Shown: piece after piece, positions 5,743 to 13,630 of the stretch
How the letters are laid out: the number at the start of each line of letters is the position of its first letter
How positions within the stretch are numbered: the stretch's first letter is position 1
Virus record (IMG/VR): IMGVR_UViG_3300043823_000253
Coordinates: 1-20,527 of that record
From: a virus
Reading direction: 5' to 3' (one strand)
DNA length: 20,527 nt
Program-made: the position numbers and the translations under genes
Notes under the pieces: model-generated
What the model was told of the DNA's origin: nothing
The model's input: the letters and a program-made list of their open reading frames with translations, nothing else
Databases searched by the model: none

Positions 5743-6686
5743 CTACATCAGCCACAACCCTGTTCAATTTGGACATGAATGAGCTTATTGAAGAAGCATT
5801 CGAGCGTTGTGGTTCGCAGTTACGTACTGGCTATGATTTCCGCACAGCTCGTCGTAGCGTCAATATGATGACCATTGAATGGGCCAATAAGGGCATTAAT
5901 CTTTGGACAGTTGAGCAGGGACAGATTCCAATTAATATCAATGCTGGTCAAATTAGCTATCCTATTCCAGTTGATACTATTGATTTGTATGACCATGTAA
6001 TCCGTCAAGGCACAGGCCAAAATCAGCAAGATATTAACATCACCCGCATCTCTGGCGATACATACCTCACAATCCCTACTAAAAACGCCTATGGGCGTCC
6101 TATTCAAGTTTGGATAGATAGACAGTCAGGAAACGTTGATTCACTTCCTACGACCACTTTATCACAAGCTGCTGGAGCCTCTGATACCACATTATATGTG
6201 ACATCTACTCAGAATCTTCGCACCCAAGGATATATTAATATTGATGGAGAGACCATTCTTTATCAAAACGTTGGAACTGTAAATGGCAGCAATGCTAATC
6301 AGTTGTTAAATTGCTTCCGTGCTCAGAATGGAACAACTGCTACAGCTCACGCAGCTGGTGCAAGTATTTATAATAACTTCTTGCCAAATATTAACATTTG
6401 GCCTACTGGTAATCCCGGAACACAATATACATTTGTTTATTGGCGTATGCGCCGTGTACAAGATGCAGGCACAGGTATTACTACTGAAGATATCCCATTC
6501 CGATTTATTCCAGCAATGGCTGCAGGATTAGCATATTACCTTAGCATAAAGATTCTTGGTGTTGATCCAACTAGAATTGCTGGATTAAAGTCGATGTACG
6601 ATGAAGCGTTTCAATTAGCGGCTGAAGAGGATAGAGAGAAAGCCGCTTTACGAATAGTTCCACGTAATATGTTTTATTATAGATAG
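5739..6686 (+). CDS. Head-tail adaptor-like protein (first), with inserted beta domain
   Basis: 315 residues. The N-terminal part (about 11-60) is helical, LIEEAFERCG then RTGYDFRTARRSVNMMTIEW, and the C-terminal part (about 230-300) has FVYWRMRRVQDAGT, DIPFRFIPAMAAGLAYYLSI and LAAEEDREKA. This arrangement is the one I associate with P22 gp4/tail-tubular-A-like head-tail adaptor proteins, which close the portal and connect it to the tail. Residues about 136-213 look like a separate beta domain inserted between RPIQVWIDR and INIWPT: it has TLYVTST, GYINIDGETILYQ, FRAQNGTTATAHAAGA, a module I recall from other phage structural proteins. No ribosome binding site is obvious; the ATGA overlap with the preceding gene suggests coupling. 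Adaptor role is inferred from recalled similarity and position. Confidence 0.72.
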   Translation: MTTSATTLFNLDMNELIEEAFERCGSQLRTGYDFRTARRSVNMMTIEWANKGINLWTVEQGQIPININAGQISYPIPVDTIDLYDHVIRQGTGQNQQDINITRISGDTYLTIPTKNAYGRPIQVWIDRQSGNVDSLPTTTLSQAAGASDTTLYVTSTQNLRTQGYINIDGETILYQNVGTVNGSNANQLLNCFRAQNGTTATAHAAGASIYNNFLPNINIWPTGNPGTQYTFVYWRMRRVQDAGTGITTEDIPFRFIPAMAAGLAYYLSIKILGVDPTRIAGLKSMYDEAFQLAAEEDREKAALRIVPRNMFYYR

Positions 6687-6688
6687 TC

Positions 6689-7117
6689 ATGCCGAATAAG
6701 TTCGCTTCTGGTAAGCACTCGATAGCCGAATGTGACCGGTGTGGTCAAAGGTATAAGTTAGCTGAATTACGCATACAAACGTTAAAGACAAAGCCTTATA
6801 AGGTAAAAGTATGCAAAGCTTGTTGGGATCCGGATCATCCACAGTTACAGCTTGGTATGTATCCAGTTTCCGATCCGCAGGGTGTTCGGGAGCCTCGCCC
6901 TGACGTTAGTTATTATGCGTCTGGATCTACAGGTTTATATGTAAATCCGAATGCTAGCAATAGTGTAAACAATGCTGGGTATCCTAGCGATGGTAGTAGG
7001 CAGTTCCAGTGGTCTTGGAATCCAGTAGGTGGAGCAAGTTACTTTGACAGATATTTAACGCCAAACAGCTTGGTTCTGGTAATAACAATCGGTAATGTTA
7101 CAATAGTAACAACTTAA
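6689..7117 (+). CDS. Zinc-ribbon-like virion-region protein
   Basis: 142 residues. C15-x2-C18 (ECDRCGQRYKL) and C42-x2-C45 (VKVCKACWD) form a four-cysteine knuckle pair of the kind that binds one zinc ion. They are followed by DPDHPQLQLGMYPVSDPQ and a Pro-Arg-rich stretch. The rest is Ser/Asn/Gly-rich and ends in an alternating beta strand (LVLVITIGNVTIVTT). I recall the MPNKFASGKxxIAECDRCGxRYKL opening from uncharacterised proteins between adaptor genes in many phages, so it is probably a conserved connector component. A DNA-binding role is also possible. It starts two bases after the previous stop. Confidence 0.68.
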   Translation: MPNKFASGKHSIAECDRCGQRYKLAELRIQTLKTKPYKVKVCKACWDPDHPQLQLGMYPVSDPQGVREPRPDVSYYASGSTGLYVNPNASNSVNNAGYPSDGSRQFQWSWNPVGGASYFDRYLTPNSLVLVITIGNVTIVTT

Positions 7118-7128
7118 GGAGCATTAAA

Positions 7129-7314
7129 ATGGGATACAAAAGCGGTGCTGACGGCATCAATAAAAAGGGTAAAACCAAAGGTAAAAACTACGGCGATACT
7201 GGTCCAACAGTTGGTATCGAAGGCGGTGCTGGTAAAAAAGGCGCCCGTACTGTTACTAATGAGAACCTAAGAAAATATGGTCGTAATTTAGCTCGTGCTA
7301 AAAATCAGGAGTAA
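7129..7314 (+). CDS. Small basic Gly/Lys-rich protein (61 residues)
   Basis: Preceded by a strong ribosome binding site, AAGGAG at 7116-7121. It begins MGYKSGADGINKKGKTKGKN, has a Gly-rich middle (VGIEGGAGKKGARTVTNENL) and ends RKYGRNLARAKNQE, a short amphipathic basic helix. No membrane segment or enzymatic motif is seen. It continues the small basic protein theme of 4222-5742 on the other side of the first adaptor. Function unknown; I recall the KYGRNxAxxxNQ ending from other phages. Confidence 0.62.
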   Translation: MGYKSGADGINKKGKTKGKNYGDTGPTVGIEGGAGKKGARTVTNENLRKYGRNLARAKNQE

Positions 7315-7316
7315 TC

Positions 7317-7613
7317 ATGGCTATTAAACCAACTAAAAAGAACAGTTCACCAATGGTAACTGGAAAAGCTAAGCCAAAAGCAGCTGAGTCTACCGATAAA
7401 AAAGGTACTGGCGTAGCAGCAGAGCGTAAGGCTACTGGTCATTATGCAACAGATCCAAATACTATGAAGGCAGATGAGCTAACTCCGGGTGGAATGCCTG
7501 CTATGACTGTATCTATTGGCAACAAAACTCGTGAGCCAAAGACTTCTGGCATCGAAACTCGTGGTAACGGCGCAGCTACTAAAGGCCGTATTGCACGTGG
7601 CCCTATGGCTTAA
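7317..7613 (+). CDS. Small basic protein (98 residues)
   Basis: Starts two bases after the previous stop, with AGGAG just upstream. It begins MAIKPTKKNSSPMVTGKAKP and ends TRGNGAATKGRIARGPMA. The middle has KADELTPGGMPAMTVSIGNK and REPKTSGIETRG. It is Lys, Thr, Gly and Ala-rich, lacks hydrophobic segments and is probably disordered. I recall the NKTREPKTxGIxTRGxGAATKGxxxRGPMA tail as conserved in uncharacterised phage proteins immediately upstream of the second adaptor gene. Function unknown. Confidence 0.62.
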   Translation: MAIKPTKKNSSPMVTGKAKPKAAESTDKKGTGVAAERKATGHYATDPNTMKADELTPGGMPAMTVSIGNKTREPKTSGIETRGNGAATKGRIARGPMA

Positions 7614-7622
7614 GGATAGCTT

Positions 7623-8552
7623 ATGGGTATGAATTACGAGACAATGTACAACACTATTCAGTCTTACGCTGAGAATACTGAACAGTTGTTTGTGGCTAAT
7701 ATCCCTGTATTCATACAGGAAGCCGAGTCTCGTATTTACAACTCTGTTAATTTGCCATCTTTACGTAAAAATGTAACGGGTACTTTAACCACAAATAATC
7801 CATACGTAGCATTGCCAGATGACTGGCTTGCCAATTATTCATTGGCGGTTATTGATTCTTTAGGAAACTATAAGTATTTGTTAAATAAGGATGTAAACTT
7901 CATTCGTGAAGCATATCCTAACCAGTCTGTCACTGGAAAGCCTTATTGCTATTCATTATTTGGATCACAGTTAAATAACGCCAATGAAATGACACTCATG
8001 CTTGGGCCTACTCCTGACCAAGACTACACTGTTGAAATGCACTATTTCTACTATCCTCCTACGATAGTTCAAGGTCAGATTTCTATTTTAAGCAATATTG
8101 TTGCAGGATCGCTATATACCAATGGTGTATACCAAAACGTAGATTTAACTGGTGGATCTGGATCTGGAGCAACTGCAGATATCGTAGTTGTGGGTGGTGG
8201 CGTGGTTTCATGTACCCTTACATTTGGCGGAAATTTCTATATTAGCGGTGATATTCTTTCTTGCGCAGACCTAGGAAATACTGGATCTGGCTTTTCTATT
8301 ACAGTAGATGTGATATCAAATGCTGCTGGAACTAGCTGGCTTGGTGATAATTATGACCCCGTATTGTTTTATGGAGCAATGCGGGAAGCCATGCTCTTTA
8401 TGAAGCAAGAGCAAGATTTGGTATCCTATTACGAACAAAAGTATCAAGAAGCATTGGCTGAGCTTAAACGTCTTGGAGATGGTATGGAGCGTGGAGACGC
8501 ATACCGAGATGGGCAAACAAAGCTCAACGTTAATTTAAAGGGTAATGCATGA
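7623..8552 (+). CDS. Head-tail adaptor-like protein (second), with inserted Gly-rich beta domain
   Basis: 309 residues. The N-terminus (about 4-100) has NYETMYNTIQSYAENT, IPVFIQEAESRIYN, LPSLRKNVTG and LLNKDVNFIREAYP. The C-terminus (about 235-300) has GTSWLGDNYDPVLFYGAMRE and a helical EQKYQEALAELKRLGDG. This layout matches phage head-tail connector/adaptor proteins as I recall them. Residues about 150-232 form a distinct insert rich in Gly, Ser and Val (LYTNGVYQNVDLTGGSGSGA, VVGGGVVSCTLTFGG, GNTGSGFSITVDV), a repeat-type beta module I recall from other virion proteins. AAGGA at 7612-7616 favours ATG 7623 over ATG 7629. TGA overlaps the next ATG. Confidence 0.7.
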   Translation: MGMNYETMYNTIQSYAENTEQLFVANIPVFIQEAESRIYNSVNLPSLRKNVTGTLTTNNPYVALPDDWLANYSLAVIDSLGNYKYLLNKDVNFIREAYPNQSVTGKPYCYSLFGSQLNNANEMTLMLGPTPDQDYTVEMHYFYYPPTIVQGQISILSNIVAGSLYTNGVYQNVDLTGGSGSGATADIVVVGGGVVSCTLTFGGNFYISGDILSCADLGNTGSGFSITVDVISNAAGTSWLGDNYDPVLFYGAMREAMLFMKQEQDLVSYYEQKYQEALAELKRLGDGMERGDAYRDGQTKLNVNLKGNA

Positions 8553-9004
8553 TAGTTCAGGGGTCTACCACGACGTTTATGCAAAATCTCCTGAATGGTA
8601 ATGAGAACTTTACCACTGGGGATTACTATATTGCCTTATATAACGGAAACGCCAATCTAGATAATACAACTACAGCTTACACATCTACAAATGAGGTAAC
8701 TGGTACTGGATATACGGCTGGCGGTCAGCCTTTGACTATTAGCGTATCCCCAACAGTAGACAATACCTATAACCTAGCATATATCTCCTTTGCAAATGCA
8801 ATTTGGAGTCCCGCAGCCTTTACGTGTAGGGGTGCTTTGGTCTACAATTACACTACTAAAGCATCCTGTTTTGTGCTAAATTTTGGGTCAGACAAGACCT
8901 GCAATAGTAGTTTTACCGTGCAGTTCCCGGCAGCGACAAGTACGTCTGCTATTTTATCAATTGGTAGCTATACAAGTGCTACCGTAGTTAGTTCTGGAGA
9001 TTAA
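8549..9004 (+). CDS. Small beta-rich structural protein
   Basis: 151 residues starting by an ATGA overlap with the adaptor gene. It contains GSTTTFMQNLLNGNENFTTG, YYIALYNGNANLDNTTTAY, TNEVTGTGYTAGGQPLTI and a C-terminal beta region with FVLNFGSDKTCNSSFTVQFP. I recall the TTFxxxLLNGxxNFTT...YKIALYTGxAxL pattern from uncharacterised phage structural proteins that sit just upstream of fibres. No catalytic motif, signal or membrane segment. Likely a tail or fibre-base component; function otherwise unknown. Confidence 0.65.
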   Translation: MIVQGSTTTFMQNLLNGNENFTTGDYYIALYNGNANLDNTTTAYTSTNEVTGTGYTAGGQPLTISVSPTVDNTYNLAYISFANAIWSPAAFTCRGALVYNYTTKASCFVLNFGSDKTCNSSFTVQFPAATSTSAILSIGSYTSATVVSSGD

Positions 9005-9006
9005 TT

Positions 9007-9618
9007 ATGCAAAAAGAATTTGCAAGTTGTGGTGACAAGGCAGAAATTAGTCTGCAAGCTGGCGCTGCACAAAACGAAATGGTTGGTATCGAAGGTCAAT
9101 ATGTAGTTGAGTGCCGTGATGCCGATGGTAATTTAAAATGGTCTGATAGCTTTCCTAACCTAGTTAACGCTCTTGGTAAGCAGTTAATGCTAAATACATT
9201 GTTGCGTACTTCTGGTACATACACAACTACAGGTCCATTCCTTGGCTTGATTGCTACAACTAGCCCTACATTTAACGTAGAAGATTCGATGACTAGCCAC
9301 TCTGGTTGGACTGAATTTACTGCATATACAGTAAGCAGCTCAGCAGTTCGTGGTACAGCAGTATTTGCTACAGCAACCGATAATGCAGTTGCATCCCCAT
9401 CAAACGTGGTGACCTCTGCAGCTAGTTCTATTACTTATGCAATCGTTGCTCCCGGCGGAAACGTAACTGGATGCTTCTTGACTACTGGTTCTGGTGCATC
9501 TTCTACTATTAGTAATACTGGTGGAACATTGTATAGCGCAGGCGCATTCGGTACAGCTAAAGCGGTATCTGCTGGAGACACTGTTTCGGTTTCTTACAGT
9601 ACCACCGCCACTTCTTAA
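9007..9618 (+). CDS. Probable tail-associated structural protein
   Basis: 203 residues with GGAGA (8996-9000) ahead of ATG. After a polar N-terminus, VECRDADGNLKWSDSFPNLV leads into NALGKQLMLNTLLRTSGTYT, then FLGLIATTSPTF and GWTEFTAYTVSSSAVRG. The C-terminal half is a Ser/Thr/Ala/Val beta-rich region ending SAGDTVSVSYSTTATS. I recall the VGKQLxLDTxL...WxMGLI...GWTExxxY...F layout as common in uncharacterised phage virion proteins. The position between two structural genes and the fibre supports a tail role. Confidence 0.65.
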   Translation: MQKEFASCGDKAEISLQAGAAQNEMVGIEGQYVVECRDADGNLKWSDSFPNLVNALGKQLMLNTLLRTSGTYTTTGPFLGLIATTSPTFNVEDSMTSHSGWTEFTAYTVSSSAVRGTAVFATATDNAVASPSNVVTSAASSITYAIVAPGGNVTGCFLTTGSGASSTISNTGGTLYSAGAFGTAKAVSAGDTVSVSYSTTATS

Positions 9619-9631
9619 TTAGGAGCCTTTT

Positions 9632-10879
9632 ATGGCTTTAGCACTTTATGATCGAGTCCAGCAAACTGGATCCGCTAATACTACTGTTAGCTTTACACTA
9701 ACTGGCTCTGTTACTGGGTATCAGTCTTTTGCTGTTGTCGGAAACGGCAATACAACTTATTATGCGGCTACGGACTCTTCAGGTGATTGGGAGGTCGGCA
9801 TTGGGACGTACTCCACTACTGGACCTACCCTAACACGCACCACGATCATATCGTCATCTAATTCTGGAAGTGCAGTTACATTTTCTGGAACGGTTAACGT
9901 ATTTGTTACTTATCCTGCTGAAGATTCTGTTTACCTTAATGGCGGAAATGTTAGTGCATTAGGAACGGTTAGCTCTGGAACTTGGCAAGGCACTACAGTT
10001 GGTGTCGCTTATGGCGGTACAGGCGTTACTTCTTCTAGTGGCGCTAATTCTGTAGTGCTAAGAGATGCTGATGGAAATATTGCAGTAAATAATATTTATA
10101 CTGGATTTGCTAGTACTGTATCTTCAGGAACAACCGTAGTATTAACCGCAGCATCTGCAAATTATCAGCTTTTTACTGGGACTACTGCTCAAACAGTTCA
10201 GCTGCCTGTTGCCACAACATTGCAAGTGGGCGAGAGTTTTGCTATTGACAATGATACAACTCAAACCTTAACTATTGTAGATAGCACTGGCGTCACTGTA
10301 ATTGATACAATTCCAGCAGGAGGAATTGACCAAACAATTCTTTTGACAAACGGCACATCTGCCGGAACATGGTCAATCTATAGCCAAGTTCCTTCAGCAT
10401 TTGACTTTGGTACAAATACAGCTAGCTTTAATAATGTACCTATTACCAATGCAGTTTGGAATGGTACAGCAGTTGGAGCTACTTATGGCGGTACAGGATT
10501 ATCAGGATTTGGTGCTGCTAACTATGCACTTTATTCAACATCAACAACAGCATTAACTGCAGGAACATTGCCGATTGCAGCGGGCGGTACAAATGCTACA
10601 TCTTTCAATGCTCCATCTGGTAGTGTAAATCCTTTAGTTTGGTTTAACGGATCAGCATTAACTACAGACTCTACTGTAACTGATGCTGGATATAATGCAG
10701 CAACAAATACACTATACTCTAATAACTTTTACGTTGGCGGTACTGTATCGTTAGCTGGATCTACTGGTACTAGCGGTCAAGTATTTACTTCTAATGGTTC
10801 ATCAGCTCCAACATGGTCTACTCCAAGCGGCGTATCTAAAGCTCAGGCAATCGCCTACTCCATGACCTTGGGCTTCTAA
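9632..10879 (+). CDS. Tail fibre-like protein with YGGTG repeats
   Basis: 415 residues, AGGAG at 9621-9625. The N-terminal domain (about 1-100) has LYDRVQQTGSANTTVSFTL, WEVGIGTYSTTGPTLTRTTI and VNVFVTYPAEDSVYLN, which I recall as a virion-proximal fibre module. It is followed by fibre repeats around GTWQGTTVGVAYGGTG (about 114-129) and VWNGTAVGATYGGTG (about 272-286), with a related AAGGTN unit later. The C-terminus has GQVFTSNGSSAPTWSTPSG. There are almost no charged residues and no enzymatic motif, as expected for a trimeric beta-structured fibre. It opens the receptor-binding region. Whether the C-terminus contacts the host or a further fibre piece is not known. Confidence 0.78.
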   Translation: MALALYDRVQQTGSANTTVSFTLTGSVTGYQSFAVVGNGNTTYYAATDSSGDWEVGIGTYSTTGPTLTRTTIISSSNSGSAVTFSGTVNVFVTYPAEDSVYLNGGNVSALGTVSSGTWQGTTVGVAYGGTGVTSSSGANSVVLRDADGNIAVNNIYTGFASTVSSGTTVVLTAASANYQLFTGTTAQTVQLPVATTLQVGESFAIDNDTTQTLTIVDSTGVTVIDTIPAGGIDQTILLTNGTSAGTWSIYSQVPSAFDFGTNTASFNNVPITNAVWNGTAVGATYGGTGLSGFGAANYALYSTSTTALTAGTLPIAAGGTNATSFNAPSGSVNPLVWFNGSALTTDSTVTDAGYNAATNTLYSNNFYVGGTVSLAGSTGTSGQVFTSNGSSAPTWSTPSGVSKAQAIAYSMTLGF

Positions 10880-10890
10880 AGGAATAACAA

Positions 10891-11295
10891 ATGGCAAATC
10901 CAAACATTGCAGCACTAAATAATATTTATGGCAACACTGCCTATGTGGTTCCGTCTACTACTAGCGCAACAACTAGCTGGACTTATAACGGTTCTACATC
11001 GTTAACTGGCTTAACGCCTGCTACTAATACCGTTAATAAGATTACGGGATTGATCGTATCTAATACAACATCCTCTGCGGCATATGCAACTGTCGGTGTA
11101 GGTAACAATGCAACATTCGGCTCTGCTACTGTGATTGGTTACTTGGCTTATAACATCTCTGTACCAGCAAATGCGTCCTTGATTATTGTTGATAAGACTA
11201 CTGACCTGTACATTACTGAGAACCAATCCGTTGGTGTGACATCTGGTACAGCCAGTGCGCTGACTTTTACAGCCGTTTTTGAAGCAATATCATAA
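10891..11295 (+). CDS. Small structural protein, tail/fibre region
   Basis: 134 residues with AAAGGA at 10878-10883. It begins MANPNIAALNNIYGNTAYVV and is a string of hydrophobic beta-like segments: VNKITGLIVSNTTSSAAYAT, VIGYLAYNISVPANASLIIV and LYITENQSVGVTSGTASALT. This layout (short N-terminus, KI..L...N....A.vtv, P...slivid.....yltEgqsi.v.a) is one I recall from phage virion proteins of unknown function that accompany fibres. No signal or membrane segment. It lies six bases before the first RCC1 propeller gene. Confidence 0.66.
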   Translation: MANPNIAALNNIYGNTAYVVPSTTSATTSWTYNGSTSLTGLTPATNTVNKITGLIVSNTTSSAAYATVGVGNNATFGSATVIGYLAYNISVPANASLIIVDKTTDLYITENQSVGVTSGTASALTFTAVFEAIS

Positions 11296-11301
11296 TCTAG
11301 C

Positions 11302-12429
11302 ATGAGCGAGCGTTATGTTGGTGCATGGATGACCGATGGCGGATTTAATCCGCTAGTTGCGCCTACGCCTACAACTTTATACAACTTATACGGTTGGGGA
11401 TTAAATGGTTATGGTCAATTGGGTCTCGGAAACGTAGGATACTACTCATCTCCAAAACAAGTAGGTTCTTTAACGAATTGGTCAGTTATTTCAGTAGGAA
11501 GAGCTTCAAGTGTAGCAATTAAAACCGATGGAACTTTGTGGACTTGGGGATTAAATAATAGTGGTCAATTAGGGTTAGGAAATACAACTTATTACTCATC
11601 TCCAAAACAAGTAGGATCTCTTACTAATTGGTCAACAGTATCTATAGGAAATTCTACTTGCATTGCAATCAAAACGGATGGAACCCTTTGGTCTTGGGGG
11701 ACAGGAAGCAGTGGTGAAACTGGACAAGGAAACCAAACAAATCTATCTAGTCCTAAACAAATTGGCTCTTTAACAACTTGGATTTCAATATTTACTGGAC
11801 AAGGTTTTTCATTTGCTATTCAAAATAATGGTACTCTATGGTCTTGGGGATATAACGGTATTGGAAACTTAGGAGTTGGAAATACAAATTCTTACTCCTC
11901 TCCTAAACAAGTAGGCTCATTAACTAATTGGCTTAGATTATCTGCAGGAGATTATCAAGCAATTGCTATTAAAACAGATGGCACTCTATGGTCTTGGGGA
12001 GAAAATAATTATGGTCAATTAGGACTTGGAAATACAACAAGTATATCTTCACCAAAACAAGTAGGAAATTTGACAACTTGGTCAAAATCATTTAATGCTT
12101 TTCTATCAACTGCAGCAATAAAGACAGACGGTACTTTATGGACTTGGGGTCAAGGTACTAATGGTCAACTTGGCCTAGGGAACACAACAAATTACTCATC
12201 CCCAAAACAAGTAGGAGTTTTAACGAACTGGTCTTCAAAAGGTGCTGGAGGATTGCGCAATTATGCGATTATTAAAACTGATGGTACTTTGTGGTCTTGG
12301 GGATATAATTTTTACGGACAGCTTGGATTAGGAAACACAAACTATTACTCATCACCTAAACAAGTAGGAAGTTTAACTAGTTGGTTAAATATTGCTGGGG
12401 CATACTACTCTATGTTAGCAATAGGATAA
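11302..12429 (+). CDS. RCC1-type seven-bladed beta-propeller, type A, copy 1
   Basis: 375 residues. A 28-residue leader (MSERYVGAWMTDGGFNPLVA then PTPTTLYN) precedes seven consecutive RCC1 repeats of about 50 residues. Each repeat has L(W/Y)(S/T/G)WG, then G(Q/N/E)xG, SSPKQ(V/I)G, (N/T/S)W and (K)TDGT. Repeat 6 is one residue longer (RNYAIIKTDGT). Seven is the number needed to close an RCC1 propeller. In other proteins this fold binds proteins, as in RCC1 itself and BLIP-II. In a phage fibre region the likely role is receptor or surface binding, with the short leader as a virion anchor; this is inference. No good ribosome binding site is seen. The next gene starts one base after its stop. Confidence 0.85.
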   Translation: MSERYVGAWMTDGGFNPLVAPTPTTLYNLYGWGLNGYGQLGLGNVGYYSSPKQVGSLTNWSVISVGRASSVAIKTDGTLWTWGLNNSGQLGLGNTTYYSSPKQVGSLTNWSTVSIGNSTCIAIKTDGTLWSWGTGSSGETGQGNQTNLSSPKQIGSLTTWISIFTGQGFSFAIQNNGTLWSWGYNGIGNLGVGNTNSYSSPKQVGSLTNWLRLSAGDYQAIAIKTDGTLWSWGENNYGQLGLGNTTSISSPKQVGNLTTWSKSFNAFLSTAAIKTDGTLWTWGQGTNGQLGLGNTTNYSSPKQVGVLTNWSSKGAGGLRNYAIIKTDGTLWSWGYNFYGQLGLGNTNYYSSPKQVGSLTSWLNIAGAYYSMLAIG

Positions 12430-13585
12430 TATGGCAACTACAGTCTACCCATACATCCAATACGGCGGAATCTGGACTACAAGCCAAGCTACTGATGCTA
12501 TTGCAGCGGGGACGTGGGCTACGCCGCCACAGCCACATTTGTTTAGCTGGGGAAATAATACCCAAGGGCAGCTTGGATTAGGGAATATAACTCAATATTC
12601 ATCCCCTAAACAAGTAGGATCATTAACGAATTGGTTAAAAATATCTACTTTTTATACTTCTATATCAGCTATTAAAACCGATGGTACTCTTTGGTCATGG
12701 GGAGATAATTATTATGGTCAATTAGGCCTTGGTAATTTAACCTATTACTCATCCCCAAAACAAGTTGGGTCACTAACTAATTGGTCGCAAATAAGTGTTG
12801 GAAATTATAGTGCATTAGCCATTAAAATTGACGGCTCTCTGTGGTCTTGGGGCAAAAATAATTTTGGAACATTAGGTCTTAATAATACAACCTATTATTC
12901 ATCACCAAAACAAGTAGGCTCATCAACTAATTGGGCAAAAATTAATTGTGGATCCCATTATTCGTTTGCTATTAAAACTGACGGTACTCTATGGTCATGG
13001 GGACTTAATAGTAATGGTCAGCTTGGCCTTGGAAATACAACATATTATTCTTCACCTAAACAAGTTGGCTCTCTTGCTAATTGGGCAAATATATCCGGTT
13101 TTGGCAATGGAGTCGCAGCAATCAAAACCGATGGAACTCTGTGGACTTGGGGTTGGAATAGTTACGGTCAATTAGGATTAGGAAATGTAACACCTTATTC
13201 CTCGCCAAAACAAGTAGGTAGCCTTACTAATTGGGCAACCCTAGGAAAAGGCAGCACTCAGAATGTTGCAGCTATAAAAACTGATGGCACATTATGGACA
13301 TGGGGAAGGAATAACGATGGTGCTTTAGGACTTGGTAATACAACTAATTATTCCTCACCCAAACAAGTAGGGAGCCTTACAAATTGGTTTTCTACCAGTG
13401 GAGGAAACTTTTTTACTTGTGCAACTAAAACAGATGGTACCCTATGGTCATGGGGAAGTAATGCTTATGGTAATTTAGGCATTGGAAATATGACATACTA
13501 CTCATCTCCAAAACAAGTCGGCTCTTTAACCACTTGGCTACAAATTACTGGTGGTTCTTACAACATAACCGCAATAGCAAAATTT
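11386..13585 (+). repeat. Fourteen ~150-bp RCC1 coding repeats, cassette 1
   Basis: Two arrays of seven units (11386-12426 and 12539-13585), period about 150 bases, separated by the stop, one base and the leader of the second gene. Units match strongly as protein, but the DNA coding the common SSPKQVGSLTNW segment differs at silent positions (for example Ser as TCT, TCA, TCC or AGT, and Val-Gly as GTAGGT, GTTGGC, GTCGGC). Confidence 0.85.
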
Positions 13586-13588
13586 TAA
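12431..13588 (+). CDS. RCC1-type seven-bladed beta-propeller, type B, copy 1
   Basis: 385 residues. A 36-residue leader (MATTVYPYIQYGGIWTTSQA, then AGTWATPPQPH) is unrelated to the type A leader and leads straight into seven RCC1 repeats (from LFSWGNNTQGQLGLGN to LWSWGSNAYGNLGIGN). Repeat 5 is one residue longer. The invariant SSPKQVGS core is the same as in type A, while the x residues between WSWG and GQLG, and the loop after the NW pair, vary. The GGIWxxxxAxxAxxxxTW leader looks like a virion-attachment peptide. It probably acts with the type A protein encoded one base upstream as a pair. The 3' end runs into an inverted repeat that includes the stop codon. Confidence 0.85.
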   Translation: MATTVYPYIQYGGIWTTSQATDAIAAGTWATPPQPHLFSWGNNTQGQLGLGNITQYSSPKQVGSLTNWLKISTFYTSISAIKTDGTLWSWGDNYYGQLGLGNLTYYSSPKQVGSLTNWSQISVGNYSALAIKIDGSLWSWGKNNFGTLGLNNTTYYSSPKQVGSSTNWAKINCGSHYSFAIKTDGTLWSWGLNSNGQLGLGNTTYYSSPKQVGSLANWANISGFGNGVAAIKTDGTLWTWGWNSYGQLGLGNVTPYSSPKQVGSLTNWATLGKGSTQNVAAIKTDGTLWTWGRNNDGALGLGNTTNYSSPKQVGSLTNWFSTSGGNFFTCATKTDGTLWSWGSNAYGNLGIGNMTYYSSPKQVGSLTTWLQITGGSYNITAIAKF

Positions 13589-13620
13589 CTATGATAAACT
13601 TTACACTCATTTCATAGTTA
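13586..13620 (+). repeat. Perfect 9-bp inverted repeat before the sulfotransferase gene
   Basis: TAACTATGA (13586-13594) and TCATAGTTA (13612-13620) are perfect inverted copies around a 17-base centre. The left arm includes the stop codon of the RCC1 gene, and the right arm ends one base before AGAGG, the ribosome binding site of the next gene. A TATGAT (13590-13595) overlaps the left arm and could be a -10 box, but no -35 partner is visible. The element might be an operator, an mRNA hairpin that separates expression of the two genes, or a trace of insertion. The stem is AT-rich and has no T-run after it. Confidence 0.6.
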
Positions 13621-13630
13621 AGAGGAAAAC

